DNA of 64,000 nucleotides from Pseudomonadota bacterium (GCA_021324155.1 JAJPJQ010000021.1:62001-126000), one strand, 5' to 3'; shown: positions 24,812-33,636, numbered from the stretch's first letter. Notes: a model not told the origin generated them from the sequence alone. Numbers and translations: made by a program.

Positions 24812-26305
24812 TTAACTCTGCCCTTCCAACATCTTCTTCCATTTCTGGCGGATTTTTTCCTTGAGCTCGGGGCTCGACTCCGCGACCGGCGGAAAATCCT
24901 TGATCCACTCGAACGGCCGGCACGCGTCGATGACCGCGCGCGAGTTGAAGCCCTTCTTCCCGGGCTGGATGCGCGGATCGAGCGGCCCGCTCCAGCAGCG
25001 ACGGAGAATCTCAATCGACTCCGCCGGATCGGAGCGCGACGCGAGCGCCCAGAGGACGTCGAAAGTGCTGGTCGGATCGATGTCTTCATCCACGACAATG
25101 ACGTAGCGGCCGAGATAGGCGCCCGCGTGGACCTGCGACGCAGCGAGCATCGCCTGGCGCGCGTGGCCGGGATAGCGCTGTTTGATCGAGATGATGTTGA
25201 GGAGCCTGCCGCCGCCGGCTTCGTGGCACCATACGCCGCGCACGTCCGGAACGCCGGCCTTTTCCACCTGCTCCCAGATGAGAGCGGATTTCACCATGCA
25301 CTTCGCGATGGAATAATCTGACGGCGGACGACCCGGGCGAGCGCAGCAGAGGATCGGATCGTTGCGATGGTAGACGCGCTCGACGCGAATGACCGGCTCC
25401 GGACGCGACGAGCTGGCGTAGTAGCCGGTCCATTCGCCGAACGGGCCTTCGGTCTTGACGTCGTCGGGCTTCATGAAGCCCTCGATGACGATCTCCGCGT
25501 GCGCCGGGAACGGCAGGCCGGTGGCCTCGCCCTCGCAGACTTCGATCGGCGCGCCCTTGAGTCCGCCGGCGTAGTCGAATTCCGACACGCCGTAGTCGAT
25601 CTCGTTTCCGGAGACCATAAAGAGCACCGGGTCCTGGCCGACACAGATGATGACCGGGCACGGCTTGCCCTTCTCGAACCACTTGCGGCGCTGGATCGAG
25701 CCGTGTTTACCGGGCGAAATGTACAGCCCCATGCTGTTCTTGTCGTGCACCATGCCGCGGTAGGCGCCGAAATTGACCCAGCCTTCGTCCGGGTCCTTCG
25801 TGATCACAAGGCACGCGGTGCCGATAAAGCGGCCGCCGTCGAGCTCGTGCATGAACGGCACCGGAAATTTCAAAAGATCGATGTCGTTCCCCTTTTGGAT
25901 GTTTTCGAGGATCGGGCCTTTCTTGACGACCTTGTGCGTGATCGGCTTGTGCTCGTTGAGCTTGTGGCGAAACGCCTTGACGAGCTCCAGGTTTGTCAGG
26001 TCCATGGGAAGGCCGAGGTTCAGCGCCATGCGCTTGAACGAGGCGTTCTGGGCGAACAGCGTGCGATAACCCTTCGGATAGCCCTTAATGTTGTCGAAGA
26101 GCACCGCCGGAACGGGACCTTTGCTCTCGGTCGCGAGCAGCTCGGCGAGCGTGCCCATCTCCAGGTTCCAATCGGCGCCGTCCACTTTCCGGAGCTCGCC
26201 GATGCTGTCGACGATCTCAAGCCATTCGCGCAGATCGGTGTAGCTCGGCGTGCGGCCGGCTTTCATCTGGTCTTCGGCCATTTTTCTCGCTTCTAGAGCG
26301 GTCAT
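24812..26305 (-). CDS. UbiD-family prenylated-FMN decarboxylase
   Basis: Reversible decarboxylation of aromatic or alpha,beta-unsaturated acids using prenylated FMN. The 497-residue length and motifs fit the family: DLREWLEIVDSIGELRKVDG at the N-terminus, RYRGMVHDKN-like AYRGMVHDKN, EGPFGEWTGYYASSS with the catalytic Glu region, and the C-terminal GYARQAM-like GHARQAMLAASQ. AGGAG stands 6 bases before the ATG. No UbiX (prFMN synthase) gene is in the window. The gene is monocistronic, bounded by a terminator downstream and a heptad-repeat hairpin upstream. Substrate is unassigned. Confidence 0.92.
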   Translation of the reverse strand: MTALEARKMAEDQMKAGRTPSYTDLREWLEIVDSIGELRKVDGADWNLEMGTLAELLATESKGPVPAVLFDNIKGYPKGYRTLFAQNASFKRMALNLGLPMDLTNLELVKAFRHKLNEHKPITHKVVKKGPILENIQKGNDIDLLKFPVPFMHELDGGRFIGTACLVITKDPDEGWVNFGAYRGMVHDKNSMGLYISPGKHGSIQRRKWFEKGKPCPVIICVGQDPVLFMVSGNEIDYGVSEFDYAGGLKGAPIEVCEGEATGLPFPAHAEIVIEGFMKPDDVKTEGPFGEWTGYYASSSRPEPVIRVERVYHRNDPILCCARPGRPPSDYSIAKCMVKSALIWEQVEKAGVPDVRGVWCHEAGGGRLLNIISIKQRYPGHARQAMLAASQVHAGAYLGRYVIVVDEDIDPTSTFDVLWALASRSDPAESIEILRRCWSGPLDPRIQPGKKGFNSRAVIDACRPFEWIKDFPPVAESSPELKEKIRQKWKKMLEGQS

Positions 26306-26328
26306 ATTGTTCTCCTCTTCTCTTCGCC

Positions 26329-26436
26329 TGAATTCGGAACATAGAATATAGGAGATAAAATTCAGAATCCAGAAGAAAGAACGGGATTCCGACCCCCTTC
26401 GGTCTCCTGGATTCTGAATTCTATATTTTATTTCTT
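26329..26436. repeat. Heptad-repeat hairpin, locus 4 (AGAATNN-type)
   Basis: The left arm 26329-26380 includes AGAATAT, AGGAGAT, AGAATCC, AGAAGAA, AGAACGG. The right arm 26406-26436 includes TTCTGAA, TTCTATA, TTTTATT. It fills the gap between the ABC ATPase stop and the ubiD ribosome site on the minus strand, so it lies in the ubiD promoter zone and just after the ATPase gene. Confidence 0.7.
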
Positions 26437-26443
26437 GCTTATT

Positions 26444-27592
26444 TTACGCTCCTAAAGCCGATTCGTCCATCCCTTCGGTGTCTTCCGCCGGGAGCCCGTT
26501 GCAGCTCTGCGGGTCGAGATGAAGGTAAACCTTGTCGCCGGGGTTCATGGTAAGGAATGGATGTGTGTGGACGCGCAGCAGCGTATCGCCGACGGCGATC
26601 TGGCAATGATATGCGTCGCCCATGAAAATCGCCTCCTTGACCGTCCCTTCGAGAACGTTTTCGCTAACCTGAGGCTTTTGTTTCATGACTTCGATGTGCT
26701 CGGGGCGGATCGACAGCACGGCGGCGCCGCCCGCATGCAGGCCGGCGGCCGGAATAAACGCGAAAACCCCCTTGGAAGTCTCCAGCCGTCCAGGCTTGGA
26801 GTCTCCGCCGAGCTCGACGACTTTGCCGGGAATCAAATTGGTGAGGCCGAGGAACGTCGCGGTGAACCTTCGTTTCGGACGAGAATAGAGCTGATGGGGA
26901 TTGCCGACCTCGATCAATTTGCCCGCGTGCATAACGGCGATCTGATCGGAGATGGCGAGCGCCTCGCCCTGATCGTGCGTGACGTAGATCGTCGTGATGT
27001 TGACGCGCCGCTGCAGCGCTTTGATCTCGAAGCGCATTTGCTCACGGAGCTTGGCGTCGAGATTCGAAAGCGGCTCGTCGAGCAGCATGACCTTCGGCTC
27101 GTTGACGAGCGCGCGCGCGAACGCGACCCGCTGTTGCTGCCCGCCGGAGAGCTTCGGCGCCGGCCGGTCTTCGAGCCCTTGGAGGCCGACGATCTTCAAG
27201 ACTTCGCCGACGCGCTTTTTGATATCGGCTTTATTGACATGCTGGATCGTGAGCGGATACGCGACATTCTCGAAAACTGTCATGTGCGGCCAAATGGCGT
27301 AGGACTGAAAGACCATGCCGATCGGCCTTCGGTTTGTCGGGACGTAGACGCGCTCGGCCGCGGAGAAAACCGTCTTGCCGCCGATGCTGATGCTGCCGAT
27401 GTCGGGACGCTCGAGGCCGGCGACGCAGCGCAGGGTCGTAGTCTTGCCGCAGCCGGAAGGGCCGAGAAACGTGTAGAGCGACCCCTCCGGGATGTCGAGT
27501 GAAACCCCCTTTAAAACGTGAACACGCTCGCGGTCCTCGCCGAAAAATTTTTCCAGGTTCTGGATCCGCACCATAAAATTCTTCTCTGCCAT
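26444..27592 (-). CDS. ABC transporter ATP-binding protein, iron/polyamine type (FbpC/PotA-like)
   Basis: Cytoplasmic ATPase of an importer, 382 residues. Walker A GPSGCGKTT at 44-52, signature LSGGQQQR, Walker B VMLLDEPLSNLD and switch His in VTHDQGEA are all present. A C-terminal TOBE domain (about 270-365) identifies the PotA/FbpC/MalK branch. It lies 87 bases downstream of the double-permease gene and is very likely its motor subunit. No matching binding protein is adjacent; the iron-type binding proteins near 38 kb and 58 kb could serve. Confidence 0.93.
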   Translation of the reverse strand: MAEKNFMVRIQNLEKFFGEDRERVHVLKGVSLDIPEGSLYTFLGPSGCGKTTTLRCVAGLERPDIGSISIGGKTVFSAAERVYVPTNRRPIGMVFQSYAIWPHMTVFENVAYPLTIQHVNKADIKKRVGEVLKIVGLQGLEDRPAPKLSGGQQQRVAFARALVNEPKVMLLDEPLSNLDAKLREQMRFEIKALQRRVNITTIYVTHDQGEALAISDQIAVMHAGKLIEVGNPHQLYSRPKRRFTATFLGLTNLIPGKVVELGGDSKPGRLETSKGVFAFIPAAGLHAGGAAVLSIRPEHIEVMKQKPQVSENVLEGTVKEAIFMGDAYHCQIAVGDTLLRVHTHPFLTMNPGDKVYLHLDPQSCNGLPAEDTEGMDESALGA

Positions 27593-27679
27593 TGAACCCC
27601 CTGCTTTATATCCGCGTCCGCTTCACCTCTACCACGAGCCGGACGGCGCGCCAATCACATGCGCGCCGACCGGCCAATG

Positions 27680-29461
27680 TCATTCGGCTATGCCGATACG
27701 CGCGCCCAATTTGCGCGCGACAACCGCCATCGCCACCAGCAACAACACCATTAATACGCCGAGCGCGCACACATAGGTGTACTGGCCGCCTTCCCAAAGA
27801 TCGAAAGCCATGATCGAGAGCACCGTGCTATTGTACGAGTAGAGCAAAATCGATGTCGAAAGCTCGCGCAGCGAGATGATGCTGATGTAAATCCAGCCTG
27901 CGACGAATCCCGGCATCAACAGCGGAAGAATGATTTTGCGGAATGTCTGAAACCACGTGCCGCCGCTCGTCATCGAAGCCTCTTCAAGCTCTTTGTTGAT
28001 TTGGATCATCGTCGCCGACGAGCTGCGGATGCCGTACGGCATGAACTTGGTGATGTAGGCGAGCAACAGGACCCAGATCGTGCCGTAGATCGGGATCGGC
28101 AGCGTGAGGTAAACCCAAATCAGGCTCACTCCGAGAACGATGCCCGGCATCGCGATCGGGATGAAGGCCAGGTTATCGAGGAAAACGCCCCCCGGGATTT
28201 TGGACTTGACGGTGATCCATGCGATGACGGAAGTCAGCAGCATCACGAGCGTCGCGGAGCCGACAGACAGCAGAAAGCTGTTCTTGAACGCCGTCAGCGC
28301 GAGCGGATACGTCAAGACATAATGATAGTTGGCTAAAGTTACCTTCGCCAGCAGCTCGCGCGACGGGATGCCGTAGAACGGGATGAACGACGACCATAAG
28401 AGAATGAAAACGGGCATAATAACAGCGAGCAAAAATATCAGGAAGGCGATAAAGCAGGTTACCCACTTCCATGGGCCGAGGTCGATTACGCGCGGGCGGT
28501 AGCCCTTTCCCGTCACAGTGGCGAAGCGCTCGGTCCGCTTCGTGACCCTTTGATAAATCAGCACACCGGCGCCGCTGATGATGAGCAGCGTCACGGCGTA
28601 CGCGCCCGCCAGGCCGAAATCCGACGGAAATTGGTGAATGGCGAGAAAGATCTTCGTCGTGAAAACAGAAATCTTCGCGGGCACGCCGACCAACGCAGGC
28701 ACTTCGAAGGCCTCGATACCGCGCACGAACATCACGAGCAGCACGCCGAACATCGCCGGGCGCATGAGCGGCAGCGTCACGCGCCGGAGCGTCGTAAACG
28801 TGCTCGAACCGGCGGTGAGCGCCGCCTCTTCGAGGGATGTATCCATGTTGCGGAACGACGCCGACATCAGCAGGAACACGAGCGGGTATAGATGGATCGC
28901 CTCCGCCCAGATCATTCCGCCCATCGAATAGATATTGAACGGCGCCGATTCGAGACCCAGCGCATTCTTGACGACGAGATTGATAAGGCCGATCTTCGGG
29001 CTCAATAGCAGAATCCACGCGATCGTGCTCAAAATTCCCGGGATTATGAAGGGAATCAACGCCATCACCAGGAAAAGCTTTTTGAACGGCGTGTTGGTCC
29101 GCTCGTTGACCCAGGCGAGGAACGTGCCGATGGCGAACGACACAAGACACGTGCCGAGCGCGTATTTGATCGAGTTCCAGAACAACAGATAAAATTCGCG
29201 GTCGAAATAGGCTTTGATGTAGTTCTGGATAGTGTACGCTGCGCCGGGCTCGCCGATCGGGGCGCTGCGGACGCTGCCGTAAAGCAGCATGACGAGCGGA
29301 ATGCCCGCGAGATAGAGCACGAAGAGCGAACAGCCCAGCAGAATAACTGTCTGGGCGTTGATGAAACGTCCCATTAACTTTTTCAAGTAAGACGTTCTCA
29401 GGGAGTCGTACGTCTCAATGTACTTCCTTGGCGATGCGGAAAAGCCCGGACGCCCCGTCAT
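27680..29461 (-). CDS. ABC transporter permease, iron(III)/thiamine type, two fused permease domains
   Basis: A 593-residue inner-membrane protein with about twelve hydrophobic segments in two homologous halves, as in FbpB/ThiP permeases. EAA-type loops occur as EEAALTAGSSTFTTLRRVTLP and EEASMTSGGTWFQTFRKIILP (each about 20 residues). ATG 29461 has no strong ribosome site; ATG 29374 (residue 30) is a possible alternative that would still keep the first membrane segment. It is the only permease gene in the window. Downstream is its ATPase; upstream by 54 bases is an ATPase of a different (nitrate/taurine) family. Confidence 0.92.
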   Translation of the reverse strand: MTGRPGFSASPRKYIETYDSLRTSYLKKLMGRFINAQTVILLGCSLFVLYLAGIPLVMLLYGSVRSAPIGEPGAAYTIQNYIKAYFDREFYLLFWNSIKYALGTCLVSFAIGTFLAWVNERTNTPFKKLFLVMALIPFIIPGILSTIAWILLLSPKIGLINLVVKNALGLESAPFNIYSMGGMIWAEAIHLYPLVFLLMSASFRNMDTSLEEAALTAGSSTFTTLRRVTLPLMRPAMFGVLLVMFVRGIEAFEVPALVGVPAKISVFTTKIFLAIHQFPSDFGLAGAYAVTLLIISGAGVLIYQRVTKRTERFATVTGKGYRPRVIDLGPWKWVTCFIAFLIFLLAVIMPVFILLWSSFIPFYGIPSRELLAKVTLANYHYVLTYPLALTAFKNSFLLSVGSATLVMLLTSVIAWITVKSKIPGGVFLDNLAFIPIAMPGIVLGVSLIWVYLTLPIPIYGTIWVLLLAYITKFMPYGIRSSSATMIQINKELEEASMTSGGTWFQTFRKIILPLLMPGFVAGWIYISIISLRELSTSILLYSYNSTVLSIMAFDLWEGGQYTYVCALGVLMVLLLVAMAVVARKLGARIGIAE

Positions 29462-29515
29462 TCGACGAGCGGTGCCGGGCTCTTCCGCCTAGTTACCGTC
29501 CGTTCGCTACCCCGT

Positions 29516-30337
29516 CTAGCCCGCGGTGTTGATGTCGTGGACGAGCTGGTCGGCCACCATTGTCTTGCGCACCTCTTCCTCGATCTGATTCCACAGGTAA
29601 TCCTCGTATTCGAGGAACTGCTTGCCGCGCTTGACGGACAACTCGCGGGGGCGCGGCAAATCGATCTTGAGCGTATCCTTAACACGTCCGGGCCGCGCGC
29701 AGAAAATGATAACCCGGTCCGCCAGGTAAATCGCCTCGTTGATCTGGTGCGTGATGAAGAGCACCGTCTTCTTCGCCTCGCGCCAGATACGGAGCAACTC
29801 CAGCTGCATGATCTCGCGAGTCTGCGCGTCGAGCGCCGCAAACGGCTCGTCCATGATCAGAACCTGGGGGTCGACCGTCAGGGCCCGGGCGAGATTGCAG
29901 CGTTGCTGCATGCCACCGGAGAGCTCGTGCGGATAGTGATCCTCGAACCCCGAGAGGCCCACGAGCTTGATGAACTTGAGCGCGCGCTCCTTGTCTTCTT
30001 GAGTGTTTCCACGGCCGCGGCATTCGAGGCCAAAGAGCACGTTCTTCAGCACCGTGCGCCAGGGCAGAAGGCAGGCGTCCTGGAAGACCATCGCGCGGTC
30101 CATACCGGGGCCTTTGACCTCTTTTCCGTCGAGGACTATTTTGCCGCCGGTGGGCTTAAGCAACCCGTCGGCGATATTGATGAAGGTCGTTTTGCCGCAG
30201 CCCGACGGGCCGACGATCGTGACGAATTCGCCCTCGTCGACCGCCAGATTGACGTTTTCGAGCGCCAGGAGCCGGCCGCCCGTCCGTGGCTGATAGTACT
30301 CCATTCGCAGCCCCATCGATTGTAGCTTAATCGCCAT
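29516..30337 (-). CDS. ABC transporter ATP-binding protein, nitrate/sulfonate/taurine type (TauB/SsuB-like)
   Basis: A 273-residue importer ATPase. Walker A GPSGCGKTT at 43-51, signature LSGGMQQR, Walker B VLIMDEPFAALDAQTR and switch His in FITHQINEA are clear. The QDACLLPWRTV Q-loop region and ALDAQTR are hallmarks of the NitT/TauT branch. Normally such an ATPase partners a short single-domain permease, but the neighbour is a double-domain iron-type permease. The cognate permease is missing from the window. It is first in the minus-strand run starting at 30337, with GGAGG before the ATG. Confidence 0.92.
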   Translation of the reverse strand: MAIKLQSMGLRMEYYQPRTGGRLLALENVNLAVDEGEFVTIVGPSGCGKTTFINIADGLLKPTGGKIVLDGKEVKGPGMDRAMVFQDACLLPWRTVLKNVLFGLECRGRGNTQEDKERALKFIKLVGLSGFEDHYPHELSGGMQQRCNLARALTVDPQVLIMDEPFAALDAQTREIMQLELLRIWREAKKTVLFITHQINEAIYLADRVIIFCARPGRVKDTLKIDLPRPRELSVKRGKQFLEYEDYLWNQIEEEVRKTMVADQLVHDINTAG

Positions 30338-30381
30338 GCTTCCCTCCTAAAGTCATTGTAAAAACCTGATATGATTTTGTC

Positions 30382-30409
30382 CTGCTATAGAATATATCCA
30401 TCTGCTATA
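30382..30409. promoter_or_regulatory. Direct repeat CTGCTATA x2 with a 20-bp period, candidate operator
   Basis: CTGCTATA occurs at 30382-30389 and again at 30402-30409, exactly 20 bp apart (about two helical turns), in an AT-rich stretch of the divergent region between the TauB-like ATPase and the allantoinase-like gene. Such spacing is typical of sites bound by a dimer on one DNA face. No regulator gene lies adjacent. Confidence 0.35.
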
Positions 30410-30415
30410 TTTCCA

Positions 30416-30436
30416 CTTGCAACTTCATCCTGCAAG
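30416..30436. promoter_or_regulatory. Inverted repeat CTTGCA-N9-TGCAAG, candidate operator
   Basis: A perfect 6-bp inverted repeat with a 9-base spacer, 16 bases upstream of the -35-like TTGACA. Its position fits a regulator site for the plus-strand promoter. It could also be chance; only the pattern supports it. Confidence 0.35.
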
Positions 30437-30451
30437 GACGATTCACGTTTC

Positions 30452-30480
30452 TTGACAAGGCGTGGACGTTCGGATAGGGT
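30452..30480 (+). promoter_or_regulatory. Candidate sigma70 promoter of the allantoinase-like gene
   Basis: A perfect -35 TTGACA (30452-30457) is followed after 17 bases by TAGGGT (30475-30480), a weak -10. Predicted transcription start is about 100 bases before the ATG, leaving a leader that contains a terminator-like hairpin. Confidence 0.4.
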
Positions 30481-30529
30481 CCTTTCGAATCGGGACTTTT
30501 ATACGTAATAAAACGAGAATGCAAGAGGG

Positions 30530-30559
30530 TGGAGGCGGACAACGTCGCCTCCATTTTTT
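30530..30559 (+). terminator. Terminator-like hairpin in the leader of the allantoinase-like gene (possible attenuator)
   Basis: TGGAGGCG (30530-30537) pairs with CGCCTCCA (30546-30553) around an 8-base loop and is followed directly by TTTTTT. This is an intrinsic terminator shape on the plus strand, ending 30 bases before the ATG and about 13 bases before the GGGAGGAG ribosome site. No plus-strand gene lies upstream for it to terminate, so an attenuator or riboswitch expression platform is a reasonable reading. Confidence 0.6.
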
Positions 30560-30589
30560 ATTGACGCATCGGGAGGAGAAAGGAACAAG

Positions 30590-31963
30590 ATGAACGCGGA
30601 TCTGGTCATTAAAAACGGACAGGTGGTGACGCCGCAAGAGACCTTTAAGGGCGGCGTCGCGATCAAGGATGGGAAGTTTGTCGCCATCGGGACCGATGAC
30701 AGCCTGCCGAAAGGCAACGAGGAGATAGACGCCAAGGGAAATCACATCCTCCCTGGAATTATCGACGGCCACGTACACTTCCGCGAGCCTGGTATAGGCT
30801 ACAAGGAGGACTTCACGACCGGGTCGACGGCCGCCGTCTGCGGCGGCGTCACGATGGTGATGGACATGCCGAATGTCCAGCCGCCAACGGCCGACGCGAA
30901 GACAGTGACTGAGAAGATAAAGATCGCCGAAGGCAAGTTCCTGACCGACTACGCTTTTTACGGCGTGGTCGTGCAGACGAATGCCAATGACATTCTTCCG
31001 ATGGCCGAAGCCGGCGTTATCGGCTACAAGATTTTCTTCGGCGAGACGATAGGCAATCTCCCCTTCCCAGACGACGGCATGTGCCTGGAAGCGTTCGCCA
31101 ACATCACCAAGTCGGGCCTGCCGCTCGGCATCCATGCCGAGAACCGCCAGATCATGGCGTACTACACGAATAAATTGAAATCCGAGGGCAAGAACGACCC
31201 TATTTACTGGGAGCAGTCGCGGCCAGACATCTGCGAAGCAGAATCGGTTGCGCATGCGCTGTTCTTCGCGGAGATGTTCAAGACCAAGCTCCACGTCTAT
31301 CACATGAGCTCCAAGCAGGCGGCGTGGATGGTGCGCGATGCCAAGGCCAAAGGCCTGCGCGTTACCGCCGAGACCGGCCCGCATTATCTGCTGCGCGAGC
31401 CGAAAGACATGGAAAAGGTCGGGCCGTTGCTCAAAATGAATCCGCCGGTGCGCACGCGCGACCACGGCGAGGTTCTCTGGGACGGACTGCTCAACGGCTA
31501 CGTGGACATGATCGCGACCGACCATTCACCGCATACGCTCGAAGAAAAGGGCTCGGACATCTACGGCAAGATGACCAAGCCGGCGATTTGGGAATGCATC
31601 TCGGGCTTCTGCGGCGTCGAGACCGCTGTGCCTGTCATGCTGACGGAAGTGAATAAAGGGCGGATGTCGCTGAACCATTACGCCAAGGTCACGTCGGAGA
31701 ACCCGGCGAAGGTCTGGCAGATTTATCCGCAAAAAGGCGCCATTCGGCTGGGCTCCGACGGCGACGTCACGATCGTCGACATGAACAAGGAGACGACGGT
31801 CGACGTAAACAAGCTCCACAGCAAGAACAAGCCGAGTCCCTGGCACGGGTGGAAATGCAAAGGCGCGCCGATCGCGACGATTGTGCGCGGCCACGTTCAG
31901 ATGCGCGACGGCGAACCGGTCGGCAAGCCGATAGGGAAGCTGGTGAAACCGAAGGTCAAGTAG
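30590..31963 (+). CDS. Cyclic amidohydrolase, allantoinase/dihydroorotase family
   Basis: Hydrolyses a cyclic amide such as allantoin, dihydroorotate or a hydantoin, using two metal ions. The 457-residue protein has H61 and H63 in DGHVHFREPG, the carbamylated Lys K147 in GYKIFFGE, H182 in GIHAEN, H238 in VYHMSS and D311 in ATDHSPH, the complete binuclear site. Length and GVTMVMDMPN fit allantoinase or class I dihydroorotase. No other pyrimidine-synthesis enzyme is adjacent, so a catabolic role is favoured. A GGGAGGAG ribosome site precedes the ATG, and a possible attenuator lies in the leader. Confidence 0.9.
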   Translation: MNADLVIKNGQVVTPQETFKGGVAIKDGKFVAIGTDDSLPKGNEEIDAKGNHILPGIIDGHVHFREPGIGYKEDFTTGSTAAVCGGVTMVMDMPNVQPPTADAKTVTEKIKIAEGKFLTDYAFYGVVVQTNANDILPMAEAGVIGYKIFFGETIGNLPFPDDGMCLEAFANITKSGLPLGIHAENRQIMAYYTNKLKSEGKNDPIYWEQSRPDICEAESVAHALFFAEMFKTKLHVYHMSSKQAAWMVRDAKAKGLRVTAETGPHYLLREPKDMEKVGPLLKMNPPVRTRDHGEVLWDGLLNGYVDMIATDHSPHTLEEKGSDIYGKMTKPAIWECISGFCGVETAVPVMLTEVNKGRMSLNHYAKVTSENPAKVWQIYPQKGAIRLGSDGDVTIVDMNKETTVDVNKLHSKNKPSPWHGWKCKGAPIATIVRGHVQMRDGEPVGKPIGKLVKPKVK

Positions 31964-31980
31964 ACATTACGACGCCGACA

Positions 31981-32016
31981 AAAAAGCCCGAGCGAGAAAT
32001 CGCTCGGGCTTTTTTA
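31981..32016. terminator. Bidirectional intrinsic terminator between convergent genes
   Basis: A 14-bp perfect stem AAAAAGCCCGAGCG/CGCTCGGGCTTTTT with a 6-base loop. T-runs on both strands let it serve the allantoinase-like gene (plus) and the cupin gene (minus), whose stops flank it. Confidence 0.92.
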
Positions 32017-32065
32017 TTATTGCGAGACCGCGTGCGGTTGCCCGCGGCGTCGCATGAATTATCTC

Positions 32066-32554
32066 TCAGCGGGCTTCGTCGGCGAAGAATTTTTCCATGT
32101 AGATCGGCGGCAGGCTCTTGTTCTCGACCGAGCCGCCGAGAATCTCTTCGCCGGTGGGTGTCACGCGCGTGGCTTTGCCCTGCTTGGGCTTGTCGCGCAC
32201 GATCGAGCCGACGCGCAGCACGACCAGGTTGCCTTCGCCGGTGTTGAGATAGCGATAGTAGGCGCCCTTCGGTAGCAGCACGCCCTCCCACTTCTTGAGC
32301 TTCATCTCCTCGCCCTTTTCGTTGAATACGCTCATCTCGCCTTCGAGCACGATGAAGGAGTGGTCTTCGTCCAAGTGTGTGTGGATCTCGTTCTCGCCGC
32401 CCTCGGCGTTGATCTTGCAGTGGATCCACATGTTCGGCGTCTCGGCGACAAGCTGCGTGATGCGGCCCTGCTTCATGTAGGGAGTTTTCAGGTTGAACTT
32501 CTGCGCCTTCGGCGTGTCCTCTTCCTTGTATCTGGCTGCGGTTGCGGTCGTCAT
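32066..32554 (-). CDS. Cupin-domain protein
   Basis: A 162-residue single-cupin protein. The first cupin motif reads HTHLDEDHSFIVLEGEM, with two His, an acidic residue and a later His-free second motif (YYRYLNTGEGNLVV), so metal binding may be partial. Such proteins are small dioxygenases, isomerases or binding proteins. The ATG at 32554 follows AGGAG by 7 bases; the frame is open further upstream but only antisense to the amidohydrolase gene. It lies 32 bases downstream of the amidohydrolase gene and probably shares its transcript. Confidence 0.87.
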   Translation of the reverse strand: MTTATAARYKEEDTPKAQKFNLKTPYMKQGRITQLVAETPNMWIHCKINAEGGENEIHTHLDEDHSFIVLEGEMSVFNEKGEEMKLKKWEGVLLPKGAYYRYLNTGEGNLVVLRVGSIVRDKPKQGKATRVTPTGEEILGGSVENKSLPPIYMEKFFADEAR

Positions 32555-32586
32555 GTCTGGGCTCCTTTCGTTAAGCTCGTTTAGTA

Positions 32587-33636
32587 TTAGACATCTAATT
32601 TGAGATCGTACAGCCTGATCACGTTCTCGCGGATCGCCTTTCTCAGAATGTCCTTCGGTAGGTGGCCCAGCTCGCGCGCGATCACCTCGCGCGAGTGCGG
32701 CCAGGTCGACGCCGCGTGCGGATAGTCGCTCGACCACATGAAGGTATCCTGGCCCCAACGCTGCATCAGCAGCCCGCCCGCGGGGTCGCTGAAAAACGTC
32801 GCGTAAACCTGCTTCTCGATGTATTCGCTCGGCAGCTTTTTCATGTAAGGGAGATCGAGCTTCACTCGATGGCGCACCCAGTACTTGTCCCATTCGTGCG
32901 TGAAGAACGGTATCCATCCGACCTCGTTCTCGACGTAGACGAACTTGAGCTTGGGAAAGCGCTCCGTCACGCCGCCGAAGACGAGATCGAACAGCGAGTT
33001 GGCGGCGTCGTTGAGCTTGGTGTTGACGGTCGCGCGGAAGATATCGAGACCCTTGCGCTCGAAGCGGCTGTAGTTGAAGCCGGTTAGGATATGGAGATTG
33101 ACCGGCATGTCGAGCGCCTCGGCCGCCTCCCAGAACGGATCGTAGTAATCGCTCGTGAACGGCTTGTCCTCCGGCGGCACCTGCCAGATGAGGCAGCCGA
33201 CAAGGCCAGCTTTCTTGCAGCGCTCCAATTCCTTGATTGCGTTCTTGAGGTTGTAAAGCGAAATCGACGGAATGCCGACCAGCCGTCCCGGCGCGACTTT
33301 GCAGTAATCGATCAGCCAGTCGTTGGCGATCTGGAAGCAGGCTTCCTGCACGTCGGCGTCTTCGAGCGCGAAGAGCCGCAGCCCGAAGGTCGGATAAAGC
33401 ACCTCCGCCGAGACGCCGTCAACCGCCATCTCGTCGAGACGCGCCTTCGGGTCGCAGCCGCCGGGCTTCTCCCCGGTTGTGTTCCTTGGCGGGAACTTGG
33501 GGTATTTCGCCTTCAGCGAAGGTGTCAGGTTTTTCTCGAATAGATCGACCGGCTCCATGATATGCGAATCGGCGGAGATAAGAATCTCATCGGCCAGAAT
33601 CGACGGCGTTTCTTTTCGAGCGACCGCGACGCTCAT
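32587..33636 (-). CDS. Amidohydrolase-2 family TIM-barrel protein (decarboxylase/hydrolase)
   Basis: A 349-residue protein of the ACMSD-like amidohydrolase group, whose members decarboxylate or hydrolyse aromatic and related acids with one metal. ISADSHIMEPVDLF near residue 20 replaces the usual HxH with DSH, common in this uncultured-bacteria clade. MPVNLHILTGF supplies a metal His, and MWSSDYPHAASTWPHS supplies the barrel-end Asp. There is no signal peptide. The cupin gene follows 32 bases downstream. Exact chemistry cannot be assigned. Confidence 0.88.
   Translation of the reverse strand: MSVAVARKETPSILADEILISADSHIMEPVDLFEKNLTPSLKAKYPKFPPRNTTGEKPGGCDPKARLDEMAVDGVSAEVLYPTFGLRLFALEDADVQEACFQIANDWLIDYCKVAPGRLVGIPSISLYNLKNAIKELERCKKAGLVGCLIWQVPPEDKPFTSDYYDPFWEAAEALDMPVNLHILTGFNYSRFERKGLDIFRATVNTKLNDAANSLFDLVFGGVTERFPKLKFVYVENEVGWIPFFTHEWDKYWVRHRVKLDLPYMKKLPSEYIEKQVYATFFSDPAGGLLMQRWGQDTFMWSSDYPHAASTWPHSREVIARELGHLPKDILRKAIRENVIRLYDLKLDV

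Noticed and set aside
25367-26296. 309-residue plus-strand frame opposite ubiD
   Set aside because: Its residues match no family and the opposite strand carries a complete UbiD with terminator and ribosome site.
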